Assembly: GCA_910585705.1 (NCBI GenBank)
Contig: CAJUER010000001.1
Location: 732,840 to 796,839 of the forward strand
Reading direction: 5' to 3'
Origin: an uncultured Christensenella sp.
Lineage (GTDB): Bacteria; Bacillota; Clostridia; Christensenellales; Borkfalkiaceae
Length of the DNA stretch: 64,000 bases
Below the pieces are notes generated by a model. The model saw only the letters and a program-made list of their open reading frames with translations, was not told the DNA's origin and made no database searches. Position 1 is the first letter of the stretch. Every line of letters starts with the position of its first letter. Below, piece after piece: positions 17,850-25,576 of this stretch. Position numbers and translations under genes: made by a program.

Positions 17850-19355
17850 TTATTTCTGTGCTTTCTTCGCCTTGATTTTCTTATAGGCAATGAAACCGCA
17901 CACACCGCCGAGTGCAAGCACTACAAGAATTACGAACAATGCAATAGCCACGCCGTTGCCGCCGTTCTCCTTAACTTCCGTGTTAGGTTCATCGGGTACA
18001 TTCGGTTCGTCAGGCGTATTAGGCTCGGTAGGCTGTTCGGGTTCTTCGGGCGTTGTAGGCTCATCGGGTATTGCGGGTTCTTTCGGTTCGTCGGGATTTT
18101 CGGGCAGTTCGGGTTCGGTAGGCTCTACAGGTTTTTCTTTCGCCGTTACCACCATCGTCTTTAATTGTTCGCCGTTCTCGTCTGCAAATGCGATGACTAC
18201 TTGTCCATACATTTCGGAATAGTCAATCTTGTTTCCCGTTTCCTTGCTCTCGGTTACAACTCCGTCCTCGTCCGTGAAAGTTACCACAAAGTATACGTTT
18301 TTAACATTGCCGCAAGCGCAGACGCGCATTACGATAACTTGCATATTTTCGCTGTCGTCCATAGTCTGAATTTCGTAAGCGTGCTTATGGATTTCGGGAA
18401 TAACGGGTTCATCGGGTTCAGGAATATATCCGTCGTCGCCGCTCGTTACATAGTCACTTAAATAACTGAAATTGCAATCAACGCAAATATGGCGCGTATA
18501 GCCAAGACTGTCGGGCGTTGCGGGTACAAGCACATCCAAATACTTGTGTCCTTTGGGTGCAATGTAGTCCGTTACGAATCTGTTGCCGCAGTCGTTACAA
18601 ACGTGGTCAGTATAGCCGTAAGTTACGCACGTTGCCGCGTTTACCGTTTCGGTATAAGCGTGTCCGTTCGCTTCCGTATAGTCCGCGATATATTCATAGC
18701 CGCAAGTGGCGCAAGTATAAGTCGTATAACCGCCATCCAAACAAGTAGGCTCGGTAATAGCCGTTTCGTAGTTGTGTTCGAGCGCGTCCACATAATTGTC
18801 GAAGTACACGTCGCCGCAAATCGCGCAAGTATGCTCCGTGTATCCTCTTTCGATACAAGTGGGCGCAACTACGTTTTCCTTATAGTCGTGTCCGAGTTCG
18901 TCCGAATAGTTGTCCTCGTACTCATAGCCGCAAGTCGTACAGAAATGTACGGTATAGCCTTTATGCGTACAGGTATTGGGTACGACTACGACCTCGAACG
19001 TATGCCCCTTTGCCGCTTCGGTCTGTTCGGTGTATGTATGACCGCAGTCTGCGCAAGAATACAAGGTATATCCCGCCGTCGTGCAAGTTGCCGCTACAAC
19101 CGATTCCGTGTAGTTATGCCCTTTGGCTTCCGTGTAGTTGTCTTTCTTTTCCTCGCCGCACTCGGTACAGGTATATTTCGTATAGCCCTGCTCCGTACAC
19201 GTTGCCGCGATTTCCGTAAGCTCGTATGCGTGGTTACAGCCCGTATCGGCGTTTGCCGCTTTTGCCGAAGTAAAACCTGTACACATAAAACCCGTTAAAA
19301 ATAACGCCGCACTTGCCGCAAGCGTTACCACAGTAGATTTGATTGTTTTAGTCAT
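17850..19355 (-). CDS. Membrane-anchored surface protein with CxxC/GH repeats
   Basis: The ATG at 19355, five bases after GGAGG, gives 501 residues; longer open frame upstream lacks a signal peptide and a ribosome site. Signal peptide (cleavage near AKA-AN), then about seven to eight ~31-residue units, most with CxxCG and a following GH (e.g. CTECGEE, CADCGHT, CTTCGYE, CAICGDV, CATCGYE, CNDCGNR, CVDCNF). A beta-rich domain, a Pro/Glu-rich spacer (EPxxPDEP type), and a C-terminal transmembrane helix with KKIKAKKAQK follow. No LPxTG motif. It lies inside the T4SS operon between virD4 and the pilin, so it is probably an adhesin or mating-pair factor (inference). Confidence 0.85.
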   Translation of the reverse strand: MTKTIKSTVVTLAASAALFLTGFMCTGFTSAKAANADTGCNHAYELTEIAATCTEQGYTKYTCTECGEEKKDNYTEAKGHNYTESVVAATCTTAGYTLYSCADCGHTYTEQTEAAKGHTFEVVVVPNTCTHKGYTVHFCTTCGYEYEDNYSDELGHDYKENVVAPTCIERGYTEHTCAICGDVYFDNYVDALEHNYETAITEPTCLDGGYTTYTCATCGYEYIADYTEANGHAYTETVNAATCVTYGYTDHVCNDCGNRFVTDYIAPKGHKYLDVLVPATPDSLGYTRHICVDCNFSYLSDYVTSGDDGYIPEPDEPVIPEIHKHAYEIQTMDDSENMQVIVMRVCACGNVKNVYFVVTFTDEDGVVTESKETGNKIDYSEMYGQVVIAFADENGEQLKTMVVTAKEKPVEPTEPELPENPDEPKEPAIPDEPTTPEEPEQPTEPNTPDEPNVPDEPNTEVKENGGNGVAIALFVILVVLALGGVCGFIAYKKIKAKKAQK

Positions 19356-19372
19356 TTTGTCCTCCATAATTT

Positions 19373-20110
19373 TTATTTGTTTTTTGCCTGCTCCTGCAAT
19401 TCCAAAAGTTTCGGTAATTCCTGCTCCAAGTAAGCAATCAACACCTTTAACTTTTGCTGTACGCTTATGTCGTAATTTTCGAACATCAGACGGATAAGCG
19501 TAATCTTGTTTTCGAGCTTGGCTTTCAGTAATGCCGCCGCTTCTTCTTCCACAAGGTATTCGGCAACTTTCAGAATCTTCTTGTGTACCTCGTCCACTTT
19601 GCCTTTCCATTGCTTGTCCAAGTCCGCAACGTCCACAATCGGCTTTTGCTTTGCCTGTTCCTGTTCCCTGCGGTCAATCGCGTCCAATGCTTTATCTTCT
19701 TCTTTCGCTTGACTGCCGCCGAGAATATCAAAGATGTAATCACGCTTTTCAAACAGACGCGCTTCGCGCTTCGATATATCCGCTTTGCCCGCCGCAAAGT
19801 AAACGTCCGCAAGTTCATAAGACGGCGTAAACCTTGACCATATCGGCTCGTAACCGCGAACGCTCACTATGGCATCGCCCTTTTCGTCGCCGTTCAGACG
19901 CTCCAACATACCAACCGTTATAAGCGGCTGATTACTTGCACCCGTGTTACTGCTTGCGTTTACTTCCGCGCTCGTATTGACCGAGAAGTTTTTAATCTTC
20001 TTTTGTCCGCACAGCTCCGAAAACTCGCGTCTTGTTTCGGGGTCGTCCGAGCCGATAAAGATTTTTACGTTCCTATTCGCTCCGTAGTGATAGAAAAACG
20101 ACGCAATCAT
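19373..20110 (-). pseudogene. virD4: 3' part of virD4, cut off by the IME
   Basis: About 232 residues from NVKIFIGSDDPETRREF to the end match the C-terminal portion of VirD4/TraG coupling proteins of Firmicutes ICEs. The first 13 codons of the open frame (to GANR) are IME sequence. The N-terminal part with the ATPase motifs lies at 30179-31687. The junction is at the TT (minus AA) at 20070-20071. Without the 5' part this fragment has no Walker motifs and no good ribosome site. Confidence 0.9.
20060..20086. other. IME left attachment junction
   Basis: Host virD4 sequence to TT at 20070-20071, then IME sequence cctattcgctcc. On the minus strand the IME half-site is GGAGCGAATAGG before AA. It pairs as an imperfect dyad with the other IME end (TTCGTTCC), as expected of a serine-recombinase attP. 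Confidence 0.8.
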
Positions 20111-20176
20111 TTCTGACTGCGCCGTTCTGCGTTTTTCTTATTATATTCAGTTAAAAACAGTTATCTCATTGAAAAT

Positions 20177-20416
20177 TCAATCGTCATCATTAGGCAAGTG
20201 CCATCCGTGTTCACGATGAATGCTCGGTGCTTGCGGTTCTTCGTTTTCCCAAGCCCTTTTACTCATTTCTCTGTCAAATCTGCCCAACGTTGTATGACAT
20301 TCTTCTCGATAATCATCATCAAAATTCGGATTGCAAAAATCCTGACGAACCTTTTCTCGTTCAGCACTTAATTCCTCATCAGTCGCATTGCTAATCCACT
20401 TATCTTTATACTTCAT
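20177..20416 (-). CDS. Small acidic hypothetical protein of the IME
   Basis: 79 residues, charged and mostly helical, ending in HREHGWHLPNDDD. The pattern EELSAEREKVRQDFCNP then a CHTTLGRFD stretch is one I associate with uncharacterised proteins of Firmicutes mobile elements. GGAGGAAATAA precedes the ATG. No function can be assigned. It lies 20 bp after the small protein gene at 20436 and is probably cotranscribed. Confidence 0.7.
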   Translation of the reverse strand: MKYKDKWISNATDEELSAEREKVRQDFCNPNFDDDYREECHTTLGRFDREMSKRAWENEEPQAPSIHREHGWHLPNDDD

Positions 20417-20435
20417 TTATTTCCTCCATAGAACT

Positions 20436-20663
20436 TTACTTGGATTCGTTATCGGATTTGTGCTTTAAGGCTTCATATCCATCTCGGATAAAATCAACCT
20501 TTGTCATCCCATTTTCTTTAAGAAAAGCGTTTATTTCGTCAAAAAGTTCTCTCGGTATCATCGTTTGAAAATTCCCGCACTTCGCCTTACGCTTTTCCTT
20601 ATTCTTTTCCTCATACTTACGATTCGCACGACGTTGCGGTGTATCTTCTTTTCTTGTTACCAT
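20436..20663 (-). CDS. Small basic protein, relative of the ICE protein at 10964
   Basis: 75 residues with a basic N-terminus (RKYEEKNKEKRKAK), then FQTMIPRELFDEINAFLKENGMTKV and GYEAL. It shares the layout and the EINxFLK...TKVxxIxxGYxAL pattern with the ICE protein at 10964-11179. A ribbon-helix-helix-like DNA-binding role is plausible but unproven. GTAGGAGG lies upstream of the ATG. Confidence 0.7.
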   Translation of the reverse strand: MVTRKEDTPQRRANRKYEEKNKEKRKAKCGNFQTMIPRELFDEINAFLKENGMTKVDFIRDGYEALKHKSDNESK

Positions 20664-20694
20664 AATCGCCTCCTACAAGCGAAATATTACATAG

Positions 20695-21303
20695 AGCAAA
20701 TTCTCTATTGATTATACCATAAATGATAATTTACAGCAAGTTATAAAGAGTTGCTTTGATTTTATGTTTGCCACTCGAAAGCCCAATGGAATTATCAGCG
20801 ATATTTTGCAGGAACACCCAAAATCCACGATTCAAGTCAATGATAGCACAGGTATTTTGGGTGATTATCCGTTTTTTACAAGCGGCGAAGCAATCAACGA
20901 ATGGCAGAGTGCGTTGGTTGACGGTATGAACTGCTATTTATCAACCGGTGGTAATGCTACGATTAAAGGTTACTATGGCAAAGCGGCATATTCAACCGAC
21001 ACTTGGTGCGTGTGCGGTAAAGGTGAATATTCGTTCTACCTGTTCTGTTACTTAAAAAGTGTAATTCGTAGTATCAACGACTCGTTTTTTGCGGGTTCGG
21101 GCTTAAAGCACTTACAAAAAGACAGCCTTCTTTTAGTCAATCTCTATATTCCGTCGGAAAAAGAACTCAGAAAGTTCAATTCGATAGTAAAACCTGCAAT
21201 GGAAACAATGACAACGTTGTTTCTTGAAACTAAAAAGTTAAAACAACAGCGCGATTTTCTCTTGCCGCTTCTAATGAACGGTCAGGCAACCATTGCAGAA
21301 TGA
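20695..21303 (+). pseudogene. hsdS: 3' half of hsdS (type I restriction specificity subunit), inverted
   Basis: The open frame begins inside a central coiled-coil (NDNLQQVIKSCF), has one target-recognition domain (GDYPFFTSGEAINEW, YLSTGGNATIKGYYG), and ends with the C-terminal coil and LLPLLMNGQATI typical of HsdS. There is no upstream start or ribosome site for a full subunit. The matching 5' half lies on the opposite strand at 21282-23425. The repeat taaatgataattta at 20720-20733 has its inverted partner at 21309-21322. Inverting the segment joins the halves in frame at codons for N-D-N-L. Confidence 0.85.
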
Positions 21304-21322
21304 TTTGCTAAATTATCATTTA
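20720..21322. repeat. 14-bp inverted repeats bounding an hsdS inverton
   Basis: taaatgataattta (20720-20733) and taaattatcattta (21309-21322) are exact complements. They encode the same coiled-coil residues in each half-gene, as in phase-variable hsdS systems where inversion exchanges recognition domains. Confidence 0.8.
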
Positions 21323-21560
21323 CGGCAGTATTTTCTTCAATTTTTTGAGATAAGAAATTATATACAGCCGCAACTTCAATTTGTTTTTTCTTAGTTGGTA
21401 CAGGTATCACGATAGACTTAAACATATCGTGTGTTAAATCGGGTTGCGCCGAGTTCTTTGCTAACGATAGTGCTTGCTTTCTCACAAAATCACTATTTAA
21501 TACAGCGTATAAATAATCTTTTGAGAGATTATCCGACTGTAATGATACAATAAAAGAATT
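21282..21560 (-). pseudogene. hsdS: 5' part of hsdS, proximal fragment left of the transposon
   Basis: Reading leftward from the transposon end, this encodes NSFIVSLQSDNLSKDYLYAV, then LTHDMFKSIVIPVPTKKKQ and the central coil IEENTAVNDNL, all typical of HsdS. After NDNL it runs into out-of-frame sequence and stops at 21282, because the second half has been inverted. It continues on the far side of the MTnSag1-like insertion at 23286-23425. Confidence 0.85.
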
Positions 21561-21641
21561 GGCTATGTCACAACAAACAGTTGATAAATAGCCATTTTTA
21601 TAGGGGAGTATCAGAACTCCCCTACAAACTGTTATTTGCAG

Positions 21642-22136
21642 TTATCTATACTCATTTGGAATTTCGATATGAAGTGTCTCACACAATAACTTCACATCAT
21701 GTGCATCATTTTCATCAAACTCGTATCCCAGATGGAACATTACTTGACTATATGGTTCAATACAGGAAACCTCTATTTCCTCAATTCTTCCTTTACCCGA
21801 AAAAGTTTCTACCGGAAAACAATCCCCATCATAAAGAATTTCACCTTCGTCCGTATATTCAAAACAATGCAAATCAATAATTCTGTTTTTCAAATCTTCC
21901 CATACAGTATGGTTCAATGTTGTATATTCCATCTTAATCTCATAAAAGCCATTAGCTTTCATTATTTCTATAAAGTTCTGATAATCGTTCTTTTCTACAA
22001 AAATGTCAATATCATTATGGGCTCTTGACTGATATCCAAGAAGAGCATCTACACCCCAGCCACCATCAAGAAAGACTTTAATCTCCGCATCTATTGCAAA
22101 TTGAAGAATCTGTTTTACATCTGTTATATTGACCAT
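21642..22136 (-). CDS. lnu(C): Lnu(C) lincosamide nucleotidyltransferase
   Basis: 164 residues from the ATG at 22136, preceded by TGGAGATGATAAG. The nucleotidyltransferase signature GGWGVDALLG with the downstream acidic NDIDIFVEKND provides the metal-binding carboxylates. Sequence and length match Lnu(C), which adenylylates lincomycin and related lincosamides and so inactivates them. It follows the transposase gene in the same element, as in MTnSag1. The frame is open for 23 more codons upstream but without a ribosome site. Confidence 0.95.
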   Translation of the reverse strand: MVNITDVKQILQFAIDAEIKVFLDGGWGVDALLGYQSRAHNDIDIFVEKNDYQNFIEIMKANGFYEIKMEYTTLNHTVWEDLKNRIIDLHCFEYTDEGEILYDGDCFPVETFSGKGRIEEIEVSCIEPYSQVMFHLGYEFDENDAHDVKLLCETLHIEIPNEYR

Positions 22137-22159
22137 CTTATCATCTCCACAAATTCTAA

Positions 22160-23203
22160 TTAGGCGACCAGAGGAACTGCTGGTCTGTTTGATAAATCTC
22201 TGCATTTAGCAGTTTTCAATGTTGCCAAAACGAAAGTTAAGAAGATGTTCCTTTTCTCCATGTCGCTTTCTTTGGCGTAATTTACAAGGTTATTCCACAC
22301 AAGATAGTTGTTCAGATACTTGGTAGAAACACCGTTAAAGCCACGCATAAACCTCTTTAGCTGGCTATGGTAGCTATTGATATGTTGGATATTATAAATG
22401 CCTTTCTTGGCTTTGCCAGTCTTTAACTGCACAAGGTCAATGCCATTGGCATTTGTAAATCTCACATAGGAGTTCATCTTGTCCGTAACAAGAGTGGAAT
22501 TGGTCTTAATCCTACCATCATAAATATGATGTAAATCTCTTGTAGAAACTCTACCAGTATTCGTAATCTTGGAGATAGACAAGCCATTCCTATTAACCGC
22601 ACAAGGAACACATACCTTTTCTTGGGACAAGCCTCTGATATGTGTAGAATGACCACGCTTATGAGCCTTGCGTGGCATAGCAAATGTCTTACTCTTGCTA
22701 TGATTGCCCTTGTACGAGATGGCGAAAAAAGTTTCGTCAGCCTCAATAATGCCGTCAAGGGTAACATCGTCTGCCATATTCTGAAGTGCATCCAAAATCT
22801 TGTGTCTCCAAAGGAATGCGGTGTTTCTGTGAATCCCACAAGCAACAGCAGTCTTACGAATGGATAAGCCATTCATCATACAATCAATGTACTGCTCCCA
22901 CACGGACAAGTCTTTTCTTGTACCAGACACAATGGAGTTCGTAGCAATCACGAAGGACTTGCCACAATCCTTACATACATATCGCTGTGTGCCATCTTTA
23001 CGATGACCATTGCGAACCACATGGATACAGCCACAAAGAGGGCATACACGACCATTTGCAAAGCGTTCCTTTGCTACGAAATCTTCAATATTCAAAGACT
23101 TTACAAAGGCAGGACTTAAAAGCATTGTTTTAAGGCTTTCCTGCTCTGCGACAGTCAACTTACCGATAATATCTAATGCGTCTTTGATAGTAGGCATATC
23201 CAA
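22160..23203 (-). CDS. IS1595-family (ISSag10-like) transposase
   Basis: 347 residues. An N-terminal helical region precedes a zinc ribbon (CPLCG near 54, CKDCGKS near 77), a helix-turn-helix-like segment (LSIRKTAVACGIHRNTAF), and the DDE nuclease core with IIEADETFFAIS, LVTDKMNSY and a final HSQLKRFMRGFNGVSTKYL. This is the IS1595 architecture, consistent with the 8-bp target duplication. It lies between the element's right end and lnu(C). Confidence 0.92.
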   Translation of the reverse strand: MDMPTIKDALDIIGKLTVAEQESLKTMLLSPAFVKSLNIEDFVAKERFANGRVCPLCGCIHVVRNGHRKDGTQRYVCKDCGKSFVIATNSIVSGTRKDLSVWEQYIDCMMNGLSIRKTAVACGIHRNTAFLWRHKILDALQNMADDVTLDGIIEADETFFAISYKGNHSKSKTFAMPRKAHKRGHSTHIRGLSQEKVCVPCAVNRNGLSISKITNTGRVSTRDLHHIYDGRIKTNSTLVTDKMNSYVRFTNANGIDLVQLKTGKAKKGIYNIQHINSYHSQLKRFMRGFNGVSTKYLNNYLVWNNLVNYAKESDMEKRNIFLTFVLATLKTAKCRDLSNRPAVPLVA

Positions 23204-23285
23204 TTACCTCCTTCGGTGGTACTGTTTCTTACTATTATTATACGCTATTTCTCGTCAAAAATCAACCATTTGTTGTGACAGAGCC

Positions 23286-23425
23286 AAAGAATTATTGTGA
23301 ACGACTCCATAGTATCCGCGAAACACAAGACCAACTTGCCCTGTTCGCGTATAAATTATATCATCTTTCTGTGCAATAACAGAAGGATTAACCTTACAAG
23401 ATATATACTTCTCATAGCCAAAGAC
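23286..23425 (-). pseudogene. hsdS: 5' part of hsdS, distal fragment right of the transposon
   Basis: In the same frame as the fragment at 21282-21560 this reads KVNPSVIAQKDDIIY, RTGQVGLVFRGYYG and VHNNSF, a clear HsdS recognition-domain block. Joining at the 8-bp duplication is in frame. Its upstream edge near 23415-23425 is fused out of frame to the ABC ATPase gene, so the hsdS start is missing. No hsdR or hsdM is present in the window. Confidence 0.8.
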
Positions 23426-24024
23426 AATGCTTCAGTTTGATCATGCGTAACATAAATAAATGTGGAATTGAGCTGGCTATGTAAATTCAATAATTCTTGC
23501 CTCATCTCGCTTCTCAATGTAGCATCCAAATTTGAAAGCGGTTCATCAAACAAAAACAACTTTGGCTCTCTTACTATCGCTCTCCCTATTGCTACTCTCT
23601 GTTTTTGTCCGCCAGAAATTTGGGTTATTCTCTTTTTTAAAATATCTTCTATATGAAGAAGTTTTGCAACAGATAATACCTTCCCTTCAATTTCTTTTTT
23701 CTTAAAATGTCGATTCCTAAGTGGGAAAGCAATGTTGTCAAACACATTCATTGTGGGATAAAGAGCATAATTCTGGAAAACCATTGCTACATCTCTTTTT
23801 TGAGGTTTATTTTCATTCACCCTTATTCCATCAATGTATATCTCTCCACCATTTATATCTTCGACTCCTGCGATAATATTTAAGAGGGTTGTTTTTCCAC
23901 AGCCCGATGGTCCAAGAATAACAAAGAAGTCGCGGTCATCAACACAAAAGGAAATATCCCTCAAAACGGGGACATCCCTATCGTATGATTTAGCTAAATT
24001 AATGACCTTGAGTTTCTCCATCAT
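23356..24024 (-). pseudogene. ABC transporter ATPase (MalK/UgpC-like), 3'-truncated
   Basis: About 200 residues of a canonical importer ATPase: Walker A GPSGCGKTT near 40, Q-loop VFQNYALYP, signature ISGGQKQR, Walker B LFLFDEP, D-loop SNLD and H-loop YVTHDQTEA. After ALSLA the protein departs from the family into hsdS-derived sequence read in another frame. The C-terminal regulatory domain (about 130-150 residues) is therefore lost and no permease genes follow. It lies 28 bp after the RlmN/Cfr-like gene. Probably non-functional, though the nucleotide-binding domain is intact. Confidence 0.85.
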
Positions 24025-24052
24025 TATAATACCGTACTGATTTTGTATAATT

Positions 24053-25180
24053 TTATTGACAATGCTTTCCGCTCGCCCTGAGTGCGCAGCTTTCTTTTTG
24101 AAGGCAGGTTTTGCATTTTTTTACATGAAATTGCTCCACAACAGTTGTGCCATCATGTGAATTAGGAGATTGGTGCTGATTTTTTGCTTTCGATTTCTTG
24201 TTGTGTTCACTTACCAACTGTCCGCAAGCGGCTTTAATCCTTCCACCTCTCGACTCTCTAATTTTAACCTCTAAACCCGATTGTTCTAGGCGCAGTTTAA
24301 AGGCGACCAACTGTTGCTTGTTAGGACGAACAATCTTACCACATTTTGTTTCATTATATTGCAACAAATTGATTAAAACATTCTTATCCCTAAACCATCT
24401 TCCCAATTGACGCACATCGCTTGATTTATCATTTACACCAGGGATAAGCAGATATGCAATCGTAATCTTTCTATTATGCCTTTCCGAATATGATAATACC
24501 GATTCCACAATTTTTCCAATATCTTGACCTTTCATGTTTGGTATCAATCTATCTCTAACAGCTTGCGTTGTCGCATGCAGAGAAAGGGTGAGTTGAATTT
24601 TAATATGCTCTTCACGTAATTTCTTTAATTCTTTAAGTGGTCCAACAGTTGAAATTGTAATTCCATCCGTGGGAAAATCCAACCCATTTCGATCTCGCAA
24701 AATGTGTATTGCTTTTATCAATGTATCATAATTTAACAAAGGCTCTCCCATACCCATGAAGACAATTCTATTTATTTTGTCTTTCATCAATATCACTTGT
24801 TGGACAATTTCCGAAGCCGAAAGATTTCGAATAAATCCATTGCTACCCGACTCACAAAACGTGCATCCAATAGGACAACCTACCATTGTGCTGACACAAA
24901 CGGTTGTCCCTGTTTTTCTGGTAATGCTAACGGTTTCTATACAATATCCATCGTTAAGCTCAAAAGCGTATTTTTTTGTATCGCCACCGTTTTCAATACT
25001 ATTAACCTTAATTGTTTGATTTTGAATTTTGGGTTTCTCTTTATAAAGAGTCCTAAAGAAAGCTCTTCCACTTTTTTCTCCCAAAAGCTCTACAATCTCC
25101 TCAAAAGTACACCCGTATGGATCGGAGCAGATTACATTAGAAGGAAGCCCTTCGTTCATTACGTTATTTGTATTACTCAT
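24053..25180 (-). CDS. Radical-SAM RlmN/Cfr-family methyltransferase with Cys-rich tail
   Basis: 375 residues. The radical-SAM cluster motif CPIGCTFC lies near 103-110, the first catalytic-type Cys in TTVCVSTMVG just before it, MGMGEPLLN and ITISTVGPL follow, and AACGQL near 323 supplies the second family Cys. RlmN and Cfr methylate 23S rRNA A2503 at C2 or C8; Cfr-type methylation gives multi-drug ribosomal resistance. Unlike either, it has a ~50-residue tail ending in CKTCLQKESCALRASGKHC. GAGG precedes the ATG. Because it rides on a mobile element next to lnu(C) a resistance role is possible, but C2 versus C8 activity cannot be told, and another substrate is possible. Confidence 0.8.
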   Translation of the reverse strand: MSNTNNVMNEGLPSNVICSDPYGCTFEEIVELLGEKSGRAFFRTLYKEKPKIQNQTIKVNSIENGGDTKKYAFELNDGYCIETVSITRKTGTTVCVSTMVGCPIGCTFCESGSNGFIRNLSASEIVQQVILMKDKINRIVFMGMGEPLLNYDTLIKAIHILRDRNGLDFPTDGITISTVGPLKELKKLREEHIKIQLTLSLHATTQAVRDRLIPNMKGQDIGKIVESVLSYSERHNRKITIAYLLIPGVNDKSSDVRQLGRWFRDKNVLINLLQYNETKCGKIVRPNKQQLVAFKLRLEQSGLEVKIRESRGGRIKAACGQLVSEHNKKSKAKNQHQSPNSHDGTTVVEQFHVKKCKTCLQKESCALRASGKHCQ

Positions 25181-25576
25181 ATAAAACCTCTATAGCGACT
25201 CACCTGATCGATTATGGTCGATTATTTTATATTATACCACTTTTTTTAAAATTCCGCAACAAATACTACGTACAACAGGTAAAAATATTTGGCATGCATG
25301 CAAAATTAACTCTTATATGGCTCCAGTCACTTATAGAGATTACAATATTGATTATAAATTTCGTAGTTGCTTTTGCGGGTGCAATTTCTTCGAAAAGAAC
25401 AAATAATAACACAGTCGAGGCTTGCAAATAACATTTGTAATACATCTAATTATTAAATCTGCGGACATAAATAAATATCCACCCGCATAGCGGGTGGTAT
25501 TTCATTTTCGGGCATAGCCCTAATACTACTAGCTTGCGCACAAGTGCGCATAAAAACGCCTGCCAGCCCGCGCCTG
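25181..25576. other. Gene-poor stretch between the RlmN/Cfr-like gene and IS200-like tnpA
   Basis: It contains the minus-strand promoter above and the terminal hairpin of the IS200-like element (ccacccgc/gcgggtgg, 25479-25497). A 45-codon plus-strand frame at 25292 has one hydrophobic stretch but no convincing ribosome site. Nothing else is supported. Confidence 0.6.
25231..25259 (-). promoter_or_regulatory. Promoter of the RlmN/Cfr-like gene
   Basis: On the minus strand TTGCGG (25254-25259), 17-bp spacer, TATAAT (25231-25236), about 50 bp before the ATG. The leader is short, with no obvious attenuator peptide. Confidence 0.75.

Larger units (their letters stand above)
21561..23285. mobile_element. 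MTnSag1-like transposon carrying lnu(C)
   Basis: A 1,725-bp element with 25-bp terminal inverted repeats: ggctatgtcacaacaaacag begins the left end (21561) and the complement of gttgtgacagagcc closes the right end (23285). The 8-bp target duplication aaagaatt (21553-21560 and 23286-23293) flanks it. It contains an IS1595-family transposase and lnu(C). Size and content match MTnSag1, first described from Streptococcus agalactiae. Confidence 0.93.

Noticed and set aside
18489..19298. 269-codon plus-strand frame opposite the surface-protein gene
   Set aside because: Antisense shadow of the Cys-rich repeats; no signal, ribosome site or recognisable domain.
19356..19610. N-terminal extension of the CxxC-repeat surface protein
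   Set aside because: The extension lies within the virD4 3' part, lacks a ribosome site and would bury the signal peptide. The ATG at 19355 has GGAGG at the right distance.
20764..21303. Complete single-domain HsdS protein from the ATG at 20764
   Set aside because: The coiled-coil coding continues in frame upstream of that ATG to about 20695, so the ATG is internal to a truncated half-gene.
25292..25431. 45-codon plus-strand frame with one hydrophobic stretch, possible type I toxin
   Set aside because: No ribosome site or promoter could be seen, and it lies opposite the region upstream of the RlmN/Cfr-like gene. Too little support to list.
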